Position numbers and translations under genes: made by a program
Shown: one piece after another, positions 1 through 4,959 of the stretch
Layout of the letters: every line of letters begins with the position of its first letter
Numbering within the stretch: position 1 is the first letter of the stretch
NCBI GenBank assembly: GCA_900552985.1
Contig: USBP01000110.1
Location: 1-5,818, forward strand
Reading direction: 5' to 3'
Source of the DNA: an uncultured Oscillospiraceae bacterium
GTDB taxonomy: Bacteria > Bacillota > Clostridia > Oscillospirales > Acutalibacteraceae
Length of the DNA stretch: 5,818 bases
The notes under the pieces: generated by a model
What the model saw: the letters and a program-made list of their open reading frames with translations, nothing else
The model's database searches: none
Told to the model about the DNA's origin: nothing

Positions 1-2
1 CA

Positions 3-1817
3 GCCATAGAGGCAGGGAGAACCCGGCTTGCGAGCTTTGTCAGCGCGGTCCGGCCAGTTGGGATGCTCCGCGTTTCAAGCGGGGACTGCGGCTTTCAGCT
101 GGAAGCGCCCGCATACGGAAAGGCCGGGCAGCGCCGCCGGTGGAAGGACCGGCCCCAAAAGGCAATCAGCCAATCCCTGCAAGGCCTCCGTTACGAGCCG
201 TGCCGCAGCGCAGCGTACCAGGAGGGCGGCGCAGAAATCCGCTACTTTTTGCAGCAGATTCCCGAAGGCCAGTGCTACGGTATCTTTCTATACGTGCTCC
301 GTCAGAAGGGCGAAACGGTAGCCGCCTATACGGTTGGGGTTGGTGCGCAGGAGGAGCAGGTGATCGGGCAGAGCCTCGCGCTGCTGCGCACAGCGGCTGC
401 GGATGGATACGGCGCGGTGCTGAAAGAGCACGCCGCTTGGTGGGAGCGCTTCTGGGCGCAGAGCGATCTCCGGCTGCCGGATCGGCTGCTTGAAAAAAAT
501 TGGTATCTGGGGAATTATTTTTTGGGCTCCTGCTCGCGCAAGGGGCGGTTTCCGATGCCGCTCCAGGGCGTATGGACGGCGGATAACGGCGAGCTGCCGC
601 CCTGGAAGGGCGATTATCACCACGATCTGAATACGCAGCTGTGCTACTCCAGCTACTGCAAGGCAAACCACTTGGAAGAGGGCGAATGCTTTATCGACTA
701 CCTTTTTCGGCTGGAGGGGAAGGCGCGCCGGTTCGCAGCTAGTTATTTTGAGGCGCCGGGCCTGTGTCTGCCCAGTGTGATGGATATTCAAGGCAATCCG
801 CTTGGTGGCTGGCCGATGTATTCCCTTTCCCCAACCAATCAGCTTTGGCTCTGCCATCTTATCAAAAAGCATTATGATTACACGGGCGATCAGGCGTTTT
901 TGCAGGAGAAGGCATATCCCTATCTGAAGGAATGCGCCCGGATGATCCGAGCGCTCTTAATAGAAAACGAAAACGGAGAGCTGGTGCTGCCGCTCTCCTC
1001 TTCGCCGGAAATCCATGACAACACGCTGAAAGCCTGGCTCACTCCAAACTCGAACTATGATCTCGCGCTGATGCGGTGCTTGTTTAGCGAGCTTGTGGGA
1101 CTGAGCAAAACGCTCGGGCTGGAGGAGGACCAGCGCCAGTGGGAAAGCACGCTCGCCGGCCTTGCTCCGCTTGCTGTGGATACGGATGGCTGCCTGCTGC
1201 TCAGCAGGACAGAGCGGCTGCGGGAATCGCACCGCCATCTTTCCCATCTGATGGCGATTCACCCGCTGGGGATGCTCCGATATGAAAAGGAAGCGGATAA
1301 AAGGGTCATTGACGCCTCCATCCGGGCTCTGGAGCAGTTGGGCACGGATTATTACGTCGGCTATTCTTTTGCCTGGCGGGCAAATCTCTATGCGGTGCAG
1401 CAGAATGGGGAGAAGGCGCGCGATACGCTGCACACGTTTTTTCAATATTTTTGCTCTCCCAATGGGTTTCACCTGAATGGGGATTATCAGGATCGCGGCT
1501 ATTCCGCGATGAAATACCGACCTTTCTCCCTGGAGGGGAATTTCTGCGCGCTGGATGCGGTGCAGGAGATGCTCCTGTATTCTGAGCCGGGCGTCATCCG
1601 CCTGTGCCCGGCTGTGCCTGCAGACTGGCAGGATTTTTCCTTCACGCTGCGCGCGCATGGCGGGGTGCTGGTGCGTGCGGAAATCAAGCGCTCCCGTGTG
1701 GAGCGCGTGGTGCTCACAGCGCTTAATCCGGTGCGCGTTTGCCTATCCGGCCCAGGGCTGCCGCAGCGGGAGGTTTCGCTGCAAAAGGGCGGGGTGCAAA
1801 CGATCCAGCCAGATTGA
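3..1817 (+). CDS. GH95-like glycoside hydrolase (alpha-L-fucosidase superfamily), N-terminus outside window
   Basis: Probable exo-glycosidase of the (alpha/alpha)6-barrel GH95 group, whose characterised members mostly release alpha-L-fucose or L-galactose by inversion. The frame is open from the left edge (604 codons seen; the ATG at 63 is internal), so roughly 100-150 residues of the N-terminal beta domain are missing. After a linker (WWERFW, about 441-458) comes the family hallmark LGNYFLGSCSRKG...PLQGVW, then PPWKGDYHHDLNTQ (597-638). SSSPE (996-1010) carries the expected general acid, Glu at 1008-1010. HRHLSHL begins at 1230 and RPFSLEGNF spans 1518-1544. The end (RLCPAVPADW, then a GG-containing beta region) fits the C-terminal domain. 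Two expected catalytic positions differ: Asp at 624-626 where fucosidases have the first Asn, and Glu at 1533-1535 where they have Asp; the second Asn (630-632) is kept. Substrate is therefore uncertain. It stops with TGA, 22 nt before a terminator. Confidence 0.8.
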   Translation, partial: AIEAGRTRLASFVSAVRPVGMLRVSSGDCGFQLEAPAYGKAGQRRRWKDRPQKAISQSLQGLRYEPCRSAAYQEGGAEIRYFLQQIPEGQCYGIFLYVLRQKGETVAAYTVGVGAQEEQVIGQSLALLRTAAADGYGAVLKEHAAWWERFWAQSDLRLPDRLLEKNWYLGNYFLGSCSRKGRFPMPLQGVWTADNGELPPWKGDYHHDLNTQLCYSSYCKANHLEEGECFIDYLFRLEGKARRFAASYFEAPGLCLPSVMDIQGNPLGGWPMYSLSPTNQLWLCHLIKKHYDYTGDQAFLQEKAYPYLKECARMIRALLIENENGELVLPLSSSPEIHDNTLKAWLTPNSNYDLALMRCLFSELVGLSKTLGLEEDQRQWESTLAGLAPLAVDTDGCLLLSRTERLRESHRHLSHLMAIHPLGMLRYEKEADKRVIDASIRALEQLGTDYYVGYSFAWRANLYAVQQNGEKARDTLHTFFQYFCSPNGFHLNGDYQDRGYSAMKYRPFSLEGNFCALDAVQEMLLYSEPGVIRLCPAVPADWQDFSFTLRAHGGVLVRAEIKRSRVERVVLTALNPVRVCLSGPGLPQREVSLQKGGVQTIQPD

Positions 1818-1839
1818 CCTTCCGGTAGATCAAAAAAAT

Positions 1840-1914
1840 AAAAGCCTGCGGCACAAGCGCGCAAGCCGTGTGAGAGCATTTGGCTTGCAGCGGCCCTCTG
1901 TGCCGTAGGCTTTT
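1840..1914. terminator. Bidirectional intrinsic terminator with nested stems
   Basis: The outer arms AAAAGCCTGCGGCACA (1840-1855) and TGTGCCGTAGGCTTTT (1899-1914) pair over 16 positions with one G-U. An inner perfect 7-bp stem, GCAAGCC (1861-1867) with GGCTTGC (1882-1888), sits within. T-runs follow on both strands: six T at 1911-1916 on plus, and T4-A-T7 on minus (A-run 1832-1838). It lies between the stop of the GH95-like gene (1817) and the stop of the convergent EEP gene (1977), so it can end both transcripts. Confidence 0.85.
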
Positions 1915-1976
1915 TTGCATCCGTGCATCTCTGTACACGGATCGCTATAGGATAAGAGAATATAAGGGGATTTTGC

Positions 1977-3050
1977 TTACGGGCGGAGCGTTGCCTCCAG
2001 CCTGACGGGATTGTGGTCTGTATATTCAAAATCCGTGTCAATCACGCTGACCGACTGCACCTCCACATTGGGGGAGACGATGAAGCCGTCGATCACATAA
2101 AACTGGGTTTCTTCCCGGTTACCGCTGTAGGGCTTGTTGAGCAGGCGGCAGGTCGGCGCGCTGTCGTCCACTGCGAAGCGCCAGCCCTCCGACAGGACAT
2201 CGTCGGAAAGTGTGCCAGCTTTCCAGTTAGCCGGATCGACCAGCGGATATTTCGAAGCATCTACACTGGAGAAGGTCTGATTAAAATCACCGCCTGCAAT
2301 GCAGTAGTTGCCCTTTTCGTATTCCGTTGTAAGCAGCTTTAAAAGCTCCTCTGTCTGGATTTGTTTTGCGTCGCCGTCGTCATAGGCCTCCAGGTGCAGG
2401 TTAACGAGCACCAGCTCCTTGTCGCTGCCCTCCAGAGGCACCCGCTCCACGAGCAGGCAACGCTTAAGCTGCGCCACACGCACCGGCCACGTGTAGGTGC
2501 CGGTCAGCGCAATGCGCTCTGCGCTCTCCGCCCCGAAATCACTCAGGGTAAGCAGACCGGACTGTACCTTGCCGATCGTCGGCAGGGGGAAGGGGACATA
2601 GGGGCAGGAGTAGTTGAGGGCGAATGCATTCGTCCCGCCGGATTGGTTGGCCAGCGCGGCTGCCTCATCCACGAAGTAGGAGCGCTTGGAGCTTTGATCG
2701 ACCTCCTGCAAAAAATTGACGTCGCAATCCGCCTGCCGGATGATTTCAGAAATCCCGGCGAGGTTCGCCTGCACGTTTGCATCCGTTTCCGGGCGGACAT
2801 TTTTGCCGCCGTCCATGAAGAAATCCTGTGTTTTATCCAGCGATCCATAGCCGATGTTGTAGGAAAGCACGGAGAGCGAGCCGCCTGCCCGGATGGTTTT
2901 CTCTGCTTGGCCGCTGAGCTCCAGCGTTTCTACCGGTTCGGGCTTAAATTCCGTTGCTGTCAGGTAGATCACGAATCCCACAATGATGAGAAGCAGGGTG
3001 ATCAGAATGGATAATAGAATCTTCCCAATGCGCTTGAGTGTCCGTTTCAT
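1977..3050 (-). CDS. Membrane-anchored endonuclease/exonuclease/phosphatase (EEP) family protein
   Basis: 357-residue protein with one N-terminal membrane helix (about residues 9-31) after a basic start (MKRTLKRIGK), so the catalytic domain is probably outside the membrane. The EEP metallo-hydrolase motifs appear in order: LSYNIGYG (Asn65), DVNFLQEVD (Glu116), VNLHLEAYDD (His219), AGGDFNQT (Asp255, Asn257), VIDGFIVS (Asp321) and YTDHNPV (Asp345, His346). All expected metal and catalytic residues are present, so it should be an active Mg-dependent phosphoesterase. The superfamily includes DNases, phosphatases and sphingomyelinase-like enzymes; the substrate cannot be told here. The ATG at 3050 is supported by AGGAAGG at 3059-3065, 8 nt upstream. 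It has its own promoter (3117-3145) and is transcribed toward the GH95-like gene, sharing its terminator. The stop is TAA. Confidence 0.88.
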   Translation of the reverse strand: MKRTLKRIGKILLSILITLLLIIVGFVIYLTATEFKPEPVETLELSGQAEKTIRAGGSLSVLSYNIGYGSLDKTQDFFMDGGKNVRPETDANVQANLAGISEIIRQADCDVNFLQEVDQSSKRSYFVDEAAALANQSGGTNAFALNYSCPYVPFPLPTIGKVQSGLLTLSDFGAESAERIALTGTYTWPVRVAQLKRCLLVERVPLEGSDKELVLVNLHLEAYDDGDAKQIQTEELLKLLTTEYEKGNYCIAGGDFNQTFSSVDASKYPLVDPANWKAGTLSDDVLSEGWRFAVDDSAPTCRLLNKPYSGNREETQFYVIDGFIVSPNVEVQSVSVIDTDFEYTDHNPVRLEATLRP

Positions 3051-3065
3051 GGAGCCCGCCTTCCT

Positions 3066-3099
3066 GATACCGCAGCCTGTACAAAATGTGAGCGGTATC
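3066..3099 (-). promoter_or_regulatory. Leader inverted repeat next to the EEP ribosome binding site
   Basis: Perfect 8-bp inverted repeat, GATACCGC (3066-3073) and GCGGTATC (3092-3099), with 18 nt between the arms. It lies between the predicted promoter and the start codon. One arm directly abuts the AGGAAGG ribosome binding site (3059-3065), so an RNA hairpin or a bound protein could affect translation or early transcription. No known riboswitch was recognised. Confidence 0.4.
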
Positions 3100-3116
3100 T
3101 CTTTTATTTTAACATA

Positions 3117-3145
3117 AATTTAACATTGAAAGGCGGGATTGTCAA
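3117..3145 (-). promoter_or_regulatory. Sigma-A type promoter for the EEP gene
   Basis: On the minus strand, TTGACA (3140-3145) is a perfect -35 box. It is followed by 17 nt and TAAATT (3117-3122), a 4/6 match to the -10 box. The predicted transcript start is near 3110, giving a leader of about 60 nt before the ATG at 3050. Confidence 0.65.
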
Positions 3146-3206
3146 TCGATTCCCACCAAATGCAGGGTGAAAGCGCCCGCTTCTTTTTTGTAAAGCTCAG
3201 ACGATC

Positions 3207-3228
3207 AAAACAGGCGGAGGCCTCCGCC
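3207..3228 (-). terminator. Possible weak terminator after the small membrane-protein pair
   Basis: GGCGGAGGCCTCCGCC (3213-3228) is a perfect 16-bp palindrome that can fold as a six-pair GC stem with a GGCC loop. On the minus strand it is followed shortly by TTTT (3207-3210). It begins 22 nt after the TAA stop at 3250. The T-run is short, so termination may be partial; it could instead be a protein-binding palindrome. Confidence 0.4.
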
Positions 3229-3249
3229 AGCAGGGAACAGCGCATCGTT

Positions 3250-3501
3250 TTATTGGGGTGTGGTTTCGTCTTCCTGCTCAGAGGGGGTGTTGCTGCCGTC
3301 TTTTTTCTTTGGCCAGAAGCCCGCCTCGACCAGATCGCCCAGCTCCTCGATTCGATACAAAATAGAAAATCCAATAAACAAAACAACCGTCATGCCCACC
3401 CAAAACGGATCAATAAACGGGATTTGGCAGAGCAAGAGGAGCAGGAATGCAATTAACATAGAGCAAAGAATGCGCAGGAGAACACGTACGCTATAGCTCA
3501 T
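3250..3501 (-). CDS. Small two-helix membrane protein, unknown function
   Basis: 83-residue protein that I do not recognise. It has two hydrophobic segments, about residues 8-26 (rich in Leu) and 33-49, separated by a short PFIDPFW loop. A short amphipathic stretch (YRIEELGDLVEAGFWP) follows, then a charged hydrophilic tail (KKKDGSNTPSEQEDETTPQ). The ATG at 3501 has AGGAGG at 3511-3516, nine nt upstream. It overlaps the end of the preceding gene by 11 nt, which suggests translational coupling and a shared role or complex. No catalytic motif is visible. Two-helix proteins of this size can be membrane regulators, toxins or subunits of a larger assembly, but nothing here decides between them. 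Confidence 0.75.
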   Translation of the reverse strand: MSYSVRVLLRILCSMLIAFLLLLLCQIPFIDPFWVGMTVVLFIGFSILYRIEELGDLVEAGFWPKKKDGSNTPSEQEDETTPQ

Positions 3502-3847
3502 TCAATTTTTCCTCCTTTTCTGTATGATATGGCTCATCTGGCGCGGGATTATCTTTTGCGGGCATCTGTTCTTCTCCACTGTGTTTTAAAAGCATCAGTA
3601 ATTCACGAGAGGCTTCCAATTGCTCTTTCTGCTGGTTCAGGATATTTTTCTGACGGCCCAGAACACATAAAATTAAAAATATGACAATCCCCAGCATGAT
3701 ACAAAGATCCGCTTCTAAACTGGATAATACATACGATGCAGTATTTGACCCGCTATAATCCTTTAGCCCGGCCAGAAGCGCACCTAAGCAAAGCCCTGTG
3801 AAGGATAAAAGAAACGATAAGACGATTCTTCCAATCGTTTTTTTCAC
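3491..3847 (-). CDS. Small two-helix membrane protein with cytoplasmic coiled helix, unknown function
   Basis: 118-residue protein that I do not recognise. The start is taken as GTG at 3847 (KKTIGR follows), because a strong GGAGGAGG lies 7 nt upstream (3855-3862); a TTG at 3889 in the same frame has no ribosome binding site. Membrane helices are about residues 8-28 and 48-64, joined by a polar loop (KDYSGSNTASYVLSSLEAD). The basic ends suggest both termini are cytoplasmic. Residues 66-88 (RQKNILNQQKEQLEASREL and on) form a likely amphipathic or coiled helix, followed by a Pro- and Glu-rich tail. It is the first gene of a two-gene operon, overlapping the next by 11 nt. Hand-counted GC across 3541-3840 is about 43%, well below sampled lines of the GH95-like gene and uvrB, which may mark it as acquired DNA. 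Confidence 0.72.
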   Translation of the reverse strand: MKKTIGRIVLSFLLSFTGLCLGALLAGLKDYSGSNTASYVLSSLEADLCIMLGIVIFLILCVLGRQKNILNQQKEQLEASRELLMLLKHSGEEQMPAKDNPAPDEPYHTEKEEKLNEL

Positions 3848-3883
3848 GCCATTTCCTCCTCCTCTTTCAAAATCAATTTGGCT

Positions 3884-3934
3884 TATCAAGATGGATTATG
3901 CCAAACTTGAAGACGCATGTCACACCTCTTGATA
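3884..3934 (-). promoter_or_regulatory. Inverted repeat in the leader of the membrane-protein pair
   Basis: Perfect 8-bp arms, TATCAAGA (3884-3891) and TCTTGATA (3927-3934), lie 35 nt apart. A middle segment (CTTGA at 3906-3910) can pair with TCAAG at 3886-3890 instead, giving two mutually exclusive foldings. The layout could be an attenuator or a protein-binding site; it matches no riboswitch class I know. Confidence 0.35.
3886..3918 (-). CDS. Possible leader peptide (10 codons) upstream of the membrane-protein pair
   Basis: Short ORF MRLQVWHNPS starting with ATG at 3918. AGAGG (3925-3929) lies 6 nt upstream, and it ends in tandem stops TGA-TAA (3883-3888). It sits inside the predicted leader RNA, about 40 nt after the transcript start and 38 nt before the GTG of the main gene. 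The inverted repeat 3884-3934 brackets it: one arm overlaps the ribosome binding site, the other the stop codons. Such an ORF could arise by chance, so this is tentative. Confidence 0.35.
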   Translation of the reverse strand: MRLQVWHNPS

Positions 3935-3966
3935 GATCTTACAGGAATGAAAATCCTTCCTATTTG

Positions 3967-3995
3967 ATTATACAATGTAAAAATTTGGATGTCAA
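3967..3995 (-). promoter_or_regulatory. Perfect-consensus sigma-A promoter for the membrane-protein pair
   Basis: On the minus strand TTGACA (3990-3995), 17 nt and TATAAT (3967-3972) match the consensus exactly, in an AT-rich stretch. The predicted transcript start is near 3960, giving a leader of about 112 nt before the GTG at 3847. Such a strong core promoter suggests high basal initiation unless it is limited by a repressor or by the leader. Confidence 0.85.
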
Positions 3996-4054
3996 TCTAT
4001 TTATAAAATATATTTAAAACAATAAAAAATAGCGAAATTGCCGTAAAAGGGCCC

Positions 4055-4091
4055 AAAAACGCCGCAGCGAAATGCGCTTCGCTGCGGCGTT
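4055..4091 (-). terminator. Strong intrinsic terminator after the GH16 relic
   Basis: Perfect 13-bp GC-rich stem, AACGCCGCAGCGA (4058-4070) with TCGCTGCGGCGTT (4079-4091), and an 8-nt loop. On the minus strand it runs into TTTTT (4055-4059), then GGGCCC and TTTT. It starts 12 nt after the presumed original GH16 stop (4103-4105), which supports that end point. There is no matching T-run on the plus strand, so it acts one way. Confidence 0.85.
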
Positions 4092-4102
4092 GCTTCCAAT
4101 GT

Positions 4103-4933
4103 CTACGTGCGGTATTGATAGGCTCTTACGGATTCCACTACAAAATCCGAGGGTCAGATCTGCTCCGGATTCCGCCGGAGATCGCCCGACCAGCCGCGCA
4201 AGGAGCGGCCCTGCTTCCCATCGACCTCAGTGGACAGGATCAGGTATTCCGGCGCCTGCGAGGGTTGGCCAAACGAGGTGAGGCAGCTCTCTACCCCATC
4301 GAGATAAAAAATATATTCTCGCTCGTTCCGTTCCATGCCATAGGTGTGGAACGTTTCATATGGGTTTGCTACGCGAATGATCCCGGCATTTTTCGTCCGG
4401 TGCGCCTTCCCGTAGCCGTCATAGTGGATGTTGCAGGTCACGAGCCCGTTCTGCCGCCTGCCGTAATAGGGGGGATTCAAAGATATCAATCTCCGCGCCG
4501 TCCTTGCCGTTGCCGGTTTCCTGCATCATCCTGCCGCACAGCATCCAGAAGGCCGACCAAAGCCCTTCTTTCGGCAGCTTGCAGCGCGCCTCAAAATAGC
4601 CATACTGCTGCTCAAACAGGCCTTTTGTATCGATCCCTGCGTGATACCAGCCGGGGCCATATGCGCCATCCCGGTATTCTGTGCGGATAACAAGCCTGCC
4701 ACCCTTTATAAAAGCCTGAGAGGAACCCCAATAGCCGCCGCGCCGGATCCCTTTGCCGTGCAGCCTCCATTTGGCAGGGTCGAGCGCATCGCCCTCAAAG
4801 GAATCCTCAAAGGCGAGCGTAAACCGGCTCAAATCCAATCTCGGGCCATTCGGCGCATGAGGCCTGCGGAATGGGACAAAGAAAAACTGCGCGATGGAGG
4901 CGCCATACCCAGCATGTCAAGACCAATTTTCAT
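4103..4933 (-). pseudogene. GH16 family glycoside hydrolase, disrupted by frameshift and in-frame stop
   Basis: Relic of a GH16 beta-glucanase-type enzyme with no evident signal peptide. The first part reads FFVPFRRPHAPNGPRLDLSR from about 4886, then the core FEDSFEGDALDPAKW, RRGGYWGSSQ, GLFEQQYGYFEARCKLP and LWSAFWM, to the catalytic motif GAEIDIFES (nucleophile Glu 4491-4493, acid/base Glu 4476-4478). Right after it, a run of six C (4469-4474) shifts the frame. One C fewer would continue as ESPYYGRRQNGLVTCNIHYD and on through EYIFYLDG and EYLILSTEV. That half stops at TGA 4154-4156, yet the same frame goes on to the typical end DFVVESVRAYQYRT and TAG at 4103-4105. Upstream, the homologous frame has no ATG, GTG or TTG before TTG 4838, which lacks a ribosome binding site. 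ATG 4933, with GGGG upstream, is in another frame. A normally conserved Trp also appears as Arg (4328-4330). Either a true pseudogene or partly sequence error. Confidence 0.82.
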
Positions 4934-4959
4934 ATGAGGTTTGCCCCTTTTTCGTGAAC

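Noticed and set aside
166..1658. Several minus-strand ORFs (166-666, 288-872, 957-1658)
   Set aside because: All are shadows of the GH95-like gene, which carries the motifs and runs open across the whole stretch.
1921..1940. Short hairpin CCGTG...CACGG
   Set aside because: Only five clean pairs and no T-run; expected by chance beside the real terminator at 1840-1914.
3169..3189. Possible plus-strand terminator (GAAAGCGCCCGCTTC then six T)
   Set aside because: The stem is only four or five pairs with a bulge, and there is no plus-strand gene upstream for it to end.
3139..3456. Plus-strand ORF of 105 codons
   Set aside because: Antisense to the 83-residue membrane protein and without a convincing ribosome binding site; its basic, repetitive content is typical of a shadow frame.
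3848..3889. Longer form of the first membrane protein starting at TTG 3889
   Set aside because: No ribosome binding site precedes the TTG, and the added residues would be encoded by the strong GGAGGAGG site of the GTG start.
4154..4156. TGA read as tryptophan or selenocysteine
   Set aside because: TGA is used as the stop of the GH95-like gene, the GH16 family has no known selenoprotein use, and a separate frameshift already marks the gene as broken.
4466..4478. Programmed +1 frameshift in the GH16 gene
   Set aside because: There is no stop codon at the shift site and no internal ribosome-binding signal, and further lesions occur downstream; a simple one-base insertion explains it better.
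4115..4690. Long plus-strand ORF of 191 codons
   Set aside because: It lies antisense to the GH16 relic, whose family motifs are clear on the minus strand. The plus-strand translation shows no recognisable domain.
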